64,000 nt of DNA from NCBI GenBank assembly GCA_947069175.1, contig CAMTDV010000003.1, forward strand, positions 81,259,978 to 81,323,977. The letters are read 5' to 3'. The notes beneath the pieces are model-generated. The model had not been told where the DNA came from. It did not search any database and saw only the letters and a program-made list of their open reading frames with translations. This document shows, piece by piece, positions 37,170 to 48,545 of the stretch. Both the position numbers and the translations under genes were made by a program. The DNA is from Scalesia atractyloides (taxonomy: Eukaryota; Streptophyta; Magnoliopsida; Asterales; Asteraceae). Numbering within the stretch: position 1 is the stretch's first letter; each line of letters starts with the position of its first letter.

Positions 37170-38216
37170 ATCTGTCACACCCCGACCCGCAGCAGAATAA
37201 GAGTCGGGGCATAATTGGGTTATTACCAAAGCTCATGATGTTTACTAAAATGTTTCATATTTATTAAATTCAAATTACAACTTAAATAGTCAAATCAAAT
37301 CCATACAATTACAAGGAAAATGAAACTAAATAATACAATCCAAAGCTTAAACTGATTTATTCTTCTAGGCCTTCCTTTGTGTTTCTTGCCTCAACTGGAT
37401 CACCTGTATCATGTGTAAAACGGGGGATATTTTGGGTCAACAAAAGTTGGCGAGTGAACCTTGATTAAACATTATTATTAAGTTCTTGTTGTATTTAATA
37501 TTGAAAAATTGTGCAATAATCACATGTGAACAAACATATGTATGTAACAAAACACAAACCACATTGGATGAGTAAATGACATAAATGATGATGTGTTTGA
37601 GATCAAGGCTCAATCAAACGGAGCCGATCAAATTACATGAATGATGATGATGTATGTGAGATCAAGGCTCAATCAAACGGAGCCGATCGAATGAGGCACC
37701 TGTACTCAACCCGTATCCCACGGGGAGCTGATGGGCCTAATGAGATGCTTGCACTGAAAATGATAAATCCAAACTAAACATAATTCACACAACAATTTGT
37801 ACACATTAGATCACAGTTATGATGAATGCACAAGTGTTTATATTTATATAATAACATAATTGTACGACACATGATACACCCCAAAATGTGATTAAAACGG
37901 GGAATTTGGTAGAGATTCACTCACATTGGGTGCGTTCTTTTGATGACTTGGATGCGCACGAGTTTTGGGATTTGATCGACGAGGAAGACTAACCTAAAAT
38001 AATAACGAAATGGTTCGGTAAATAAATGGATTTTATTTCATAATCTCAATAGAGTTTTTAGATTAATTTTTGCGAGTCTAAGGGCGTTTTCTAACTTTAA
38101 AAATATTATTTTTAAGTATTTTTAAATAATTTTTCAATTAAAAGAAATAAGTAAAAATAATATAAAAAGTGGGTTGACTTGTCAGGTCTGACCTGTCAGA
38201 CAGTGATTTTTTTCAG

Positions 38217-38633
38217 GCGCTGAACGGAATCGAACTCGGGACCTTTCATTTGTGTGCACGCAGCCCGGCCAACTGGGCTGCGTGTCTAACCCGTTAGAAT
38301 TCCTGATTTCAATTATACTTATACTCTTGTTAGCTTTATTCAGAAATTAATAAATTTAATATAAAGTTTTTTTTTAGACCAAACAACCCGCCGCGCCTAC
38401 TGAGGCTCGAACCCGCAACCGCTATGCTACTCTGCACCCAGCCCAACCAACTGGGCTGGGTGTCTAACCCATTATATAATGAAATTACTTTATATTTATG
38501 TACTTTTTGAGAACTGATTTAGTTTGGTTTAAAAAAACATTCTGATTAGAAAACCGGCGATGAGTAGGGATTCGAACTCGGGTCGTGCATGTTATTTACG
38601 CACACATTCCACCATTGGACTGTGTGTCTAACT
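38217..38633 (-). repeat. array of three tRNA-like modules in E2 5' LTR
   Basis: Modules at 38217-38292, 38391-38470 and 38556-38633, the counterparts of 30459-30875, with B boxes preserved. Confidence 0.75.
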
Positions 38634-39188
38634 CAGTTAAGATCCGTTTATTATTTCTTTTAAATTACTAATCGAGAACCCATCTTCTTCACTGGTTTCA
38701 ACACTGAACCAGAACTCGATTAACAATGATTTTAACTACCCTGATGTTTTAAATACTTAGCATAAATTGAACATATTACACAGAATAAAACTAAGACGCA
38801 TACCAAACGGAAATCGAAGTTCGCTGTTCTGTTGACCAACTCCGGCGATTGCAGACAGTGATTCCGACGAACAGAAGTTAGAGTGAAAAATTGAGGGTTT
38901 TGCGAGTGTTTCCGAAATGTGAGGCGATGGTATTATTAGTGTAAATTGGAAGTAATTTCATTTCGGTTTCAATCTCGACAATCATATAAATCGAGTCATT
39001 GTAGATTGAATTGATTAAGAACGTGGGTTGTAACTGACATTGCATCATCGGTTACACTCAGAAACCTCGCGACCACACCAATAGTCTATGATTATTTGAA
39101 AACCGTTGGGCGGTTTCAGTCCTTGTCACAAACAGATGATTCACGGGTGGAACTTAAGTTTTATTTGATTCATTGATTACACAAACGA

Positions 39189-39256
39189 GTCAAGTGGCGG
39201 AGTGGTGAAATGCTTGTTTGTTGAACCGGCTGACCCGGGTTCGAAACCCGGCAGCG
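39189..39256 (+). other. tRNA-like module, antisense in E2 5' LTR
   Basis: Counterpart of 31431-31498. The T-arm-like part here reads CCGGG/TTCGAAA/CCCGG, a perfect 5-bp stem. Confidence 0.74.
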
Positions 39257-42200
39257 TTATTTATTTTTTATTCACTATTTTTTTGTTTTTATTAATTATG
39301 TTTTAAAATTCTAAAAAATGTTTATTAGTTATGTATCGTTTAAAATTAGTATGAACATTAAATACGCAACGAAAATTATAACTGAAATATTCGATTAACA
39401 AACGAAGCGGGTTTTGGTAACCCGTTTTTCGACAGATGTTACACCTATCTTCTTCCTTTTGCCTTTTCCGGCGGATTCAACGTCTTCAGCAACATGTGTT
39501 TCATTTTCGACATTGTCTGGCACATTCTCTTGATTTTTCAGCTCATCCTATGTAATACCAAGGCTGAATGACGGTATATCATCCAGCCTTTGCGTATCAT
39601 ACGCGCCAGAAATGATGTCCTCAATCACTTCAGCTGATTTCAAAAATAACTGAGTTGTTGGAGAAGCAATGTGTGGTTGTGTAAGAGTATCCCTATGCAT
39701 CTTTTGCCCACTGGTACTCTTTGCTTTTCCCTTTCTGTCATCCACACCTTCAACATCAATCGTTAGTAATGTTTAAAATAAACTACACATAATTTATTAA
39801 AAAAGTATACAACTTTTTAATCACCAGTTTCTTTCATAACAGTACTTGAGAAACCATCTTTTTCTCCGGAGGTATCAACAGCTGACTTGTTAAAAATTTT
39901 CTTATACCTCTCTAAAATGGGTATAACAGACTCATGCGCTGGGTATCGCGATGTATGCTCTTTTATTCCAGCGTCCAACTTGATTTTATAGCTCTCAATT
40001 TCATCACACATCGACAAAATCATTGCACTACTCACCTGCGCATTCAAAAAAAATCCAAAAAATATAAATTGATGGATTAATTAAATATTTAAGACTATGT
40101 GCAAAACACCATTGTAATGATAGAATAACAACAATTGTTAACATTATGATACCTCTACCGACGACCAATCTTGCGGCACCTTCTTTTCCCAAAATCTTCC
40201 TTTGGCATGTCAGCCACCCCTTCTTCACACACTTCGTCATCATCTTCAACGTCATACAATTCTCTCAACTCTCCAAACCAAAAACCTCCATTTCTTATCT
40301 CTTGGTCCTTCCTTTGGTTCATTAAATCGTGCGTCCAAAATTTCAATGGAGCTTCACGCCGTTCATGTTGAAATCCAGGACAATTGGTTGCATCCAAATA
40401 CAATAATTGATACAATAAAAAACTTAAGTAATTAAATTAATAAATAAAAAAATAAAAAACAGTAAAAAAATATTTTTAAATTATAAAGGAGTACACCTAT
40501 GTATTCACCCTATGGAACACATGTGTATAAACAAATTAAAATGCAAAGAGGTTTGTTAAAACATACCACAAGATAAATGAGAGGTCCCCTGAAATACACC
40601 TTTGGATCGCATCTGACCCAATCATCCTTACATTTTTTAACTGTATCCACCACAAACTGGCACCAATCATGATCTTTGAAGCTCTTTTCGCGATTAAACA
40701 AATCTAACATGTTATACATCACACTTCCATTTTTTGTGCACCCAATCATTGTTGATATAAACAGTAGCACAAAATCTAATATGAACATCTCTTTATCTTT
40801 ATATGAATCTGCCCTAATCTTATCCAGAATGTTTTTAAAACTAACTGGAAACTTCTCAAATCTTGACAGCCATTTTCCTTCAATGGATGCCCAATTTCAT
40901 CTATTCTTTTTTTATACTTTTATATATCCGGCAGGTACCCCTAAAATTTTTCGAACTGACTCTTTGTCAACCATAATGTGCCTCTCTCCCAAACTAATCC
41001 TCATGTTAGTCGTGTCTAACATATCCACCACAAAATGACCGAGATGAGCTGTAACTTCACTTACCTGCAACCTCAACATTTTTTCAAAACCTATATCCTT
41101 GACCATCTGTCTCTGCCATGGTTTCATCACCCGGATAGCTTCATACAGTTTATTAGGTGAAGTCCTCACCCTAATTGATGCCAGTCCACTTTGAAGTTTC
41201 ACTCGTTTCTTCCGTTGTAAAGTTCCTTTTTTTGGTTTTTTTGTGGTACGTTTTTCCGGTAGTTTAAAAGTTCACCTGCAACATTATCAATCGAAACTTT
41301 ATCCAGTACATTAAAAAAAAACCATTCCATTATATATAACAGAAAATCTTAAATTATACACTGTTACAAATTTGTCTCAAAAATACCTCCATCTTCTTCA
41401 TCAACATCACTGACGTAACTCTGCTCATCATCCATCAAACCCTTGGTTTCCATCGTCTCAATCACTATTTACAAGAAAACATACAAAAATAAAATACACA
41501 ATTTACGGTACAATATGTATAGTTGACAAACCAAACCTTACCTTCATCTTCAACGCTTTAATGGTCGCTAGCTATATTATGGCGTGCTCTTCCACGTTTC
41601 GGTGACTTATCAACTTTCACATCATCTCCTAATAAACCATTTCAATTACTACAATGTTAAAAACCTCGCAAGCGTATTGAGTAATACACATACACCAAAA
41701 AATGAGACATGTTTCCAGCACATCGTAACATAGTATATGACATAACAACTACTATTTCTTTGTAGAAACATACCTGTTGCTTCTTTTTCATTAGCCTCAT
41801 CATTTCTTTTAACCCTTTTGCGCCTTTGAATATTGAACTGACTAACTTTAACATCTACAACCAACCAAATTAATTAAATGTTGTAATAAACAAGTCCCGT
41901 ATAATTTTATTATTATTTTATACATTCAAATGTTTCACAACACAAATTAGAATAAACAAACCAATCAAACCTCCTTCGTCGTCCGTGAAAGGGACTTGCA
42001 CTGCTTGCACTCTTTCCTTTTTCTTCTTCTTCGATTCTTTACTTTTTTCCTCCCCTTTATTTCCGAATGCTTTCTACTTCGTTCCATATTATCCAGACTT
42101 TTTCCCCCTCATTTACTTCCTGTTTCGCACTGTCGGTTTTCAACTTTTTTACATCAACGTATCCTGCACTCACAACACATTAACTACAACCTTAAAAAAA

Positions 42201-42692
42201 CTAACACAAATCAATCGGCCATATTCTAAACATCACCTGTACGCATATCGTCGTCTTTGCCGACTTAGGTTGCACCTTAATCCGATCCGCTGTACGACTT
42301 TTGCTTACTACCAAAACAGAAACGACAAATAAAAAAATTAATTAATTAATTAAATAAAAAACACATAATAACTAAATTAGACTCCGTAGTCAACTAAATG
42401 TTCATTTTCCAATTATATGTGTGTTTCTTTTTGTAAACACCGTATTCACCAACAACATATCTAAATTTTCTTTACCTTTTTCGTCTTTATTAAAGTTTGC
42501 TTCCTCGTCAGAAAATTGTATAGGGTTATCAATGGTATTACTAAACCTACTCGCCTTTAAACGAGCTATTCTTTCGCTTCTATGACCTACATGATTAAAC
42601 CATTAATATTAGTTAAATTTTTCGATAAACTCCTAATATATATTACTACATATATTTTTCCGTAAGTAGGTTAACAACTTACGTTTCCTCAT

Positions 42693-43984
42693 TTGCTAAC
42701 AAACGTTTGTATCCACTGCACAATCAAATATACACTGCACAAAAACAAACAGCATATGAAATTACATTTTTTTATTATTAATGTACTCTAACAAAAAACA
42801 TCAAAAACAATTTTAACAATATTCTCATTGTTTACTCTATGCACAATAAAAATATATCATCTAACTATCCTAAACCTTGAAAATTAACATACACAACCGA
42901 CCCAAAAAACTTTAATATAAATATAATACATATGTGTACTATCCATGTTCTGGATTCCAACAGCCATCATTGCGTTTAATAACAACATACTAATCCACTT
43001 TTTCAAAACACAGAATTATACATCATCAAGGTCGGCAAGAGATACTCAAAACACTCAACATAATAGCAAAAAATCAGTAAACAAATAAGACACTCTACAC
43101 ACAACACAACTAGCAGGTAAATTTTAACACACTCTTTTAACCGACCCTACAAACCAAAAGATTAACATAATACACATGTGTATTGGCGCATTTTTTATGA
43201 ATGCCAAGCCTTCATCGCGTCAAATAATACCCAAACATTCCATTTTGCCCAAATAGACGGAATAGTCAGAATTATAAATCACCCATCTGGAAAAATTTAC
43301 ATAATACACTTAACATTAAGGCCAAAAATCAAAGAAAAAAAGACTATACACTCTAAACAATATACAACCACTCGAACGATTTTAACTATAATAATCATAA
43401 TACACATGTGAACTATACGACTATTCCTGTCGACCGGCAGATATCAAGGATTACAGTAAACATATAACTACCAACATTGCCATATACACCAAATTATGCT
43501 TTTGGGGGTTCAGCATGCTTTTAAAATTACTCAGAAAACCACGGAAGAAACACAACAAAACCTTAAACTTCAATGTGCATAAATATCTACTTTTCGAGAA
43601 TTTGCTAACCCTAATCAACGAATGCTTGTTAGATTATTTGTCGCCCGAATCCTAAATTACATACAAACGCACGGAAATCATCAAATAAACAAGTTTAACA
43701 ACTACAATTACCTCAATTCGGCGATCGATTTAACACACAAATGCTTACAGACCTTTATCCTAATACTCTGTTTCCTTCTTCATATGCTGCAAAACCGAAA
43801 AGTCGAAGCTTAGTTGGGGAAGGATACGGGTGAAAGGAAGATATTAGGGTTCCAGATTTCTTCAAAACCAGCCTGTCGCGAATTTGGGGGGATCGTGGGA
43901 ATCAAATGAACGGATAGTATGGAAACGGTTTGGTTTCCTAATTCAAAAAGATTTGGCATTTTTTTAATTACTAATTTACCCTTT
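42693..43984. promoter_or_regulatory. upstream region of the ULP1-like gene
   Basis: AT-rich and non-coding, between the ULP1-like start codon and the right TIR. It holds ACACATGTGT at 43172-43181 and close variants at about 42938 and 43402. No TATA box can be assigned with confidence. Confidence 0.5.
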
Positions 43985-44122
43985 TCCTTTAATTTTGAAG
44001 TTAAAAACATATATTCTTATTTACAATCATGCCACTACTAAAGAATTAAAGATGATTCAAATCAACGGTCTAGATCAGTTCGCACAGTTCACTCTAATAA
44101 AGTTGTTCACTCTTGATCCCTA

Positions 44123-44124
<2 letters not shown>
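43985..44124 (-). repeat. MULE right TIR
   Basis: Inverted counterpart of 20803-20945; best match at 44040-44110. Confidence 0.8.

Positions 44125-44175
<51 letters not shown>
44125..44175. repeat. (AT)n microsatellite at MULE right end
   Basis: About 25 TA repeats. A shorter AT tract abuts the left TIR (20780-20801). Confidence 0.95.
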
Positions 44176-44316
44176 CAATTTAACACCAATAATTCATTGA
44201 TATATCGGTGATTTAACAGCTATATCGGTCAATATGGTCGGTAATATTGGTACAAATATTCCGACCGAGATTATACTAGGGGGACCGATATATCACCGAT
44301 ATTAACTGCATAGGTT
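44176..44316 (-). repeat. outer inverted repeat, right half
   Basis: Rich in ATATCGG/CCGATAT and ends TTAACTGCATAG, the reverse complement of CTATGCAGTTAA at about 20661. Confidence 0.55.
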
Positions 44317-44666
44317 TGGTTAGGGTTATTGTAGTTGTGTACTTTCGCTGGTTTGAAAATGATCCAACTGGTTGTAAAGGACATTAAAACTTTTTTATTT
44401 TTTCTTCTCATTTTCGGAATGATCAGTTATGTGTACATAATATAATTATGAGCCATCTTTATCTTTTTAAGAATTTTAATTAAAACTTTTATTTAAAAGA
44501 AATAAAATAGAAAATCGTCTCAAAACACTAAACCACCAGACCCACCCAACCCGGCCTGTTTGGTTTGTTGTTTTCCAAAACTATTATTGATTGTTTGGCC
44601 GATAAATGTATATGATCTGTTATGTAATGGTGAGCTGTTGCACCTATGTCATCTTTGGTAATGCAG

Positions 44667-45635
44667 CTCAAGGGTAAAAGGCAACCAACAAGCAATAAGA
44701 TTGCAGCATTGGTTGATCAAGTGACCCTTTTTTCTGAGTAAATTCCTTTATCATGCCATGTTTCATGAAATGAAGCAAAAACATCATCACCTGTGTTTAT
44801 AAACTAGCAAAGATTGCAATCATATCTGAGTCCATGAAATGGACCAGCATCGATTCTAGTGTGACAATAACCAAGCAATGCAAAATTTTTTTGAACACAT
44901 CCACAGTGGTCAAATATTTTCCGTCAACAAATGTATACACAAATATTGCTTTTCTTGTATGGGAAAACACGTAGAGGCACACGAATGCCCACATGAAAAT
45001 TATGAATCCAAAATCGGAACTGAAAGTTGCAAGAAGTTTCTAAATCCAGAGTTATATGCTATTATGAGGTTAAGGGTAAAGGAAGCTTCTATTCCGCCAA
45101 AAGAGAGTTTATTGCCCGTTTACTAACTGCTCGGCTTTAATGTCAAAAGCCGAGGTCATTGAACATGCACCTACTTCATCATCTACTGCTGCTGTAGAAA
45201 CTAGAATGAGAAAGTGTGTTGAATGTAATCGCCATTTTTGTATAAATTGTAAAGTGCCTTGGCATGATGATATGACTTGCTCCGGTTACATGGAGTCGTA
45301 CGTGTTTCAGTTTTCTAATGAAGCAAAGCTAAAGTCTCTGGCAAGAAAAGAAGGTTGGCGCGAGTGTATTAATTGCAAGCATTTGGTTGAACTTGCGGAC
45401 GGGTGTTACCATATTAAATGCAGGTATTTGTTTGTTTGTTTGTTTTTTTTTTGAAATAGTAACTGTGCCCATTTGAAATGTTATACTCTGCTTAAAGATG
45501 AATATATGGTTTGAATGTGATTGCAGATGTGGACATGATTTTTGCTACAAATATGGAGCGGAGTGGACCAATAAGATACAGACGTGCAGGTGTCCGATCT
45601 CGGCTGAGCATAACATCATTTATGCACAACATTAA
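44667..45635 (+). pseudogene. RBR2 exons 2 and 3 (RING-IBR-RING)
   Basis: Exon 2 begins after ATGCAG with GKRQPTSNKIAALVDQV, matching RBR1 exon 2. A stop and frame breaks lie between 44735 and 44880. RING1 is partial (FSVNKCIHKYCFSCMGKHVE), and a frameshift near 45110 separates it from IBR (CVECNRHFCINCKVPWHDD) and RING2 (CINC…ADGCYHI). Exon 2 ends at 45423 (GCAG|GTATTT). Exon 3 is 45527-45635 (CGHDFCYKYGAEW …, TAA at the end). The presumed catalytic Cys (DGCYHI) is kept, but a zinc ligand is lost (CYKY where RBR1 has CYTC), and the acidic tail is missing. With exon 1 at 17941-18207 this is one gene split by a 26-kb transposon-filled intron. Confidence 0.8.
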
Positions 45636-45844
45636 AATGGTTGAACTTGATCATGATATTTGTGAACGGTGTTTAAAGGATTAGAATTTAATAGCTGATA
45701 TTGGTGGTTGGGTTGTATGGTTTTATTTGAACAGTTAACAGGTTGGTTTGTATGGTTGCTGCTTGTAGCAAGACTGTTTTGACCAAGTTTTTTACAATAT
45801 ACCCTTTGACTTCACAACAAAATGTGTTTGAAATTACTGTGTTA
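45636..45844. other. 3' flank of RBR2
   Basis: AT-rich; nothing recognised. Confidence 0.5.
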
Positions 45845-46940
45845 ATTTTTATTGTTTCTTACTTCCATTGGGGGATTGCCTGATACCATTCAGATTTGTG
45901 TATTATATGTATCATGTAATAGAAATATGAGCGACCCCTGTTATTTTCTAAACGTTTTACATAATAAACAAATTTATAGTTAAAAAATAAGCCAGATTAG
46001 TTAGAATAGTAAACTTTAAATCAATAAAAGGCCCATGTTTCTCTTAACTTTTTTAACCTGATAACTATTATAGCACATATCCAATTAGTAAATTTAATTA
46101 TTAAACCTAAATTAAACAAAAAGAAAAGGCCGAGTGATTCCTTGACAATTGAGTCGCAACTAAAATCAGAACAGTCACGTACAATGGATCGCGGTTCATT
46201 ATTTTTTATTGTTTCTTACATCCATTGGCGGAGCCACATACTCGGCAATGAGATCGCCCAACACCATTCAAATTTGCGTATAAGATGTGTAATAGAAATA
46301 TGAGCGATCCCATTGTCTTTTTTCTAAATGTTTTACATGATAAACAAATATATATTTAAAAATTAAGCCCAATTAGTTAATTGTAGAATAGTAAATCTTA
46401 AATCATTAAAAGGACCAAGTTACTCTAACTTTTTTAACCCAATAACTATTATAGCCCATATCCAATTAGTTAATTCAATTGTTAAAATATAATTGAGTTA
46501 AATGTCATTTCCGTCTCTATGGTTTGTTCACTTTTGCCATTTCAGTCTAATTTTAAAAATGCACCAATTTCCTCCCTGAGATACTGGAAACGTGTCACTT
46601 CAGTCCAAAAATTTAAGTTAGACATGTTAAATGAAGGGTATTTTTGTCCTTTCATAAAATAATGTGAAAATAAAAGAATATTGAAAGGACAAAAATACCC
46701 TTTGTTAAACCTGTCTGACTTAACTAGGTTTTAATTTTTGGACTGAAGTGGTACGTTTCCAGTATGTCATGGAGGAAACTGGTACATTTTTTAAAATTGG
46801 ACTGAAATGGCAAAAGTGGACAAACCATAGGGACGAAAATAACAGTAAACCCTAAAAATATATTAAAAAAAGGCCACGTGAATCCTTGCCTCTTGAATCA
46901 CAATGAAACCAGAAGCCAGTCACGTACGATGGATCGTGGA
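45845..46940 (+). repeat. tandem duplication of about 350 bp, second copy split by a MITE
   Basis: 45845-46193 (TTTTTATTGTTTCTTAC … CACGTACAATGGATCG) repeats at 46200-46501 plus 46847-46940 (… CACGTACGATGGATCG). The palindromic MITE sits only in the second copy. Confidence 0.85.
46502..46846. mobile_element. palindromic MITE
   Basis: Long inverted arms: CTATGGTTTGTTCACTTTTG and CATTTCAGTC on the left, GACTGAAATG and CAAAAGTGGACAAACCATAG on the right. AAGGGTATTTTTGTCCTTTC pairs with its complement in the centre. The arms span almost the whole element. Confidence 0.9.
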
Positions 46941-47309
46941 AGAGTGTCTGATTAAATGAATGATTGATTATGTTTTGAATTCTGATACAAAATCGATTGT
47001 CAAGGACTCAAGATAAGCCACAAGGGTAGGACGAGATAAGCCACAAAGGACGAGGATTGATTGTCAAGGACTAAAGGAGACAATTATTCCAAATTCTAAT
47101 CATTATCAATCAACAACATAAGTAAAGGTTAGTTATTCTTCAATTTTTAATTTTTGAAATTAGACATGAATACTTATTTGTTTGTAATTAATCAAAGTTT
47201 TGTGAATTATACTTGATAACTTTGAATTTTGAATATTTGAATAGAGTTAAAATTAGTTAATAGAATGTGTAATTTGTAATGTGATTGTTATTTGGTATTT
47301 AGTTAGCTT

Positions 47310-48212
47310 GTGGACAATTAGACTTGGTCACTTGATTATTTATTATAACGAAAGTATGATACGTTATCGAGTTATAGGATTACTAACATTAGTTGATTTT
47401 TGCTTGTTTAGAGTTTCTTGATTGATATCTAAAGAGAAAGTCAACTAGACTTGGTCACTTGATTATCTATTATAACGGAAGTATCATACCTTATAGAGTT
47501 ATAGGATTACTAACATTAGTTGATTTTTGCTTGTTTAGAGTTTCTTGATTGCTATCTAAAGAGAAAGTCAACTAGACTTGGTCACTTGATTATCTATTTA
47601 TAACGAAAGTATCATACCTTATAGAGTTATAGGATTACTAACATTAGTTGATTTTTGCTTGTTTAGAATTTCTTGATCGATTTCTTAAGAGAAAGTCAAC
47701 TAGACTTGGTCACTTGATTATTTATTATAACGAAAGTATGATACCTTATAGAGTTATAGGATTATTAACATTAGTTGAGTTTTGCTTGTTTAGAGTTTCT
47801 GGATCGATTTCTAAAGAGAAAGTCAACTAGACTTGGTCACTTGATTATTTATTATAACGAAAGTATCATACCTTATGGAGTTATAGGATTATTAACATTA
47901 GTTGAGTTTTGTTTGTTTAGAGTTTCTGGATCGATTTCTAAAGAGAAAGTCAACTAGACTTGGTCACTTGATTATTTATTATAACGAAAGTATCATACCT
48001 TATAGAGTTATAGGATTATTAACATTAGTTGATTTTTGCATGTTTAGAGTTTCTTGATCGATTTCTAAAGAGAAATTCAACTAGAGTTGGTCACTTGATT
48101 ATTTATTATAACGAAAGTATCATACCTTATAGAGCTATAGGATTATTAACATTAGTTGATTTTTGCTTGTTTAGAGTTTCTTGATCGATTTCTAAAGAGA
48201 AAATCAACAAAC
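47310..48212 (+). repeat. 127-bp satellite, seven copies
   Basis: GACTTGGTCACTTGATTAT recurs at 47321, 47448, 47575, 47703, 47830, 47957 and, as GAGTTGG, at 48084; periods are 126-128 bp. Each unit ends TCTAAAGAGAAAGTCAACTA. Copies 4-7 are more alike than 1-3. Confidence 0.95.
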
Positions 48213-48257
48213 TTTCATTCTTCGTCTTCAAATAGTAAACAAGGGAAGATTGATTAG

Positions 48258-48545
48258 GATGATCGTCCATGGGATCCTTATGAAAGGAAACCTATTTGAT
48301 TCTATCATCCCGATAATAAAGATGAATTAAACAAGCATATTTGGTTAGAAGTCCATGTCAACCAAAAAGCTTTGATTTTCTAATACAAAATTTGAGTGGT
48401 GGTGTGAAATGGTTCATATCCAACTTGGTTGGAATATAGTGAAAAAAATGATAGTCTTTGCTTGTATTGTTACTTATTCAAGGAATCTGGGCAGGAAGAT
48501 ACTATTATTGGCAGCTATTATTATTGGAACAAAAAGGATAAACTT
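48258..48545 (+). pseudogene. hAT-type transposase / zf-MYM1-like N-terminal fragment
   Basis: Shortly after the satellite, DRPWDPYERKPI, a stop, then FYHPDNKDELNKHIWLEV, and in another frame from 48426 WLEYSEKNDSLCLYCYLFKE (CX2C of a TTF-type finger) continuing SGQEDTII. This order is typical of the zinc-finger region of hAT transposases and zf-MYM1-like domesticated relatives. Only the N-terminal finger region is present, with a stop and frameshifts. Confidence 0.7.

Larger units (their letters stand above)
29408..39443 (-). mobile_element. gypsy retrotransposon E2 (full length, TSD CCTAT)
   Basis: A 10,036-bp Tekay/Del-like chromovirus in reverse orientation. The 3' LTR is 29408-31685 and the 5' LTR 37173-39443. 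Perfect 5-bp target duplications CCTAT lie at 29403-29407 and 39444-39448. PBS, leader, gag, pol and PPT are all present. It inserted four bases from the end of the neighbouring solo LTR, within the same exon of the ULP1-like gene. Confidence 0.96.
37173..39443 (-). repeat. E2 5' LTR
   Basis: 2271 bp, TGTCACACC to TGTTACA, followed by TSD CCTAT. Same internal organisation as the 3' LTR. Confidence 0.95.
25952..42692 (-). pseudogene. ULP1-like SUMO-protease gene of the MULE, interrupted
   Basis: Multi-exon minus-strand gene. It starts at ATG 42692-42690 (10-base exon to 42683, donor GTAAGT), then an exon 42586-42476 (HRSERIARLKASRF…). Several Lys/Glu-rich exons follow (about 42300-41400). A plant-mobile-domain-like region spans about 41202-40165 (blocks GHFVVDMLDT, FILDFVLLFISTMIG, YFRGPLIYL, LLYLDATNCPGF), followed by exons at about 40047-39817 and 39745-39449. 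After two nested insertions the same exon resumes at 27686 and runs to about 27570, with further exons at about 27450-27363 and 26975-26765. The Ulp1 C48 core shows H in GHFYLVCFD (about 26510), D in VIDN and C in VDCGVFVMRH (about 26165), ending at TAA 25954-25952. ULP1 enzymes cleave SUMO. In-frame stops in the catalytic exons (near 26190, 26850) show decay. Confidence 0.82.
20803..44124. mobile_element. Mutator-like element with transposase and ULP1-like gene (Kaonashi-like)
   Basis: Terminal inverted repeats of about 120-150 bp define the element (left TGAACTGTGTGAACTAATCT, right complement TGAACTGTGCGAACTGATCT). It carries a FAR1/MURA-like transposase on the plus strand (21205-25040) and, tail-to-tail, a ULP1-like cysteine protease gene on the minus strand (25952-42692). 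This pairing is known from Kaonashi-type plant MULEs. Subtracting the nested solo LTR and E2 leaves about 11.6 kb. Both ends abut AT dinucleotide tracts, so the target duplication cannot be read. Both genes are decayed, so it is presumably inactive. Confidence 0.85.

Noticed and set aside
41985..42332. Plus-strand 115-codon frame
   Set aside because: It is antisense to the Lys-rich N-terminal exons of the ULP1-like gene and has no recognisable domain.
47648..47957. Repeated 60-codon open frames
   Set aside because: They are the same frame read in successive 127-bp satellite copies, not a protein family.
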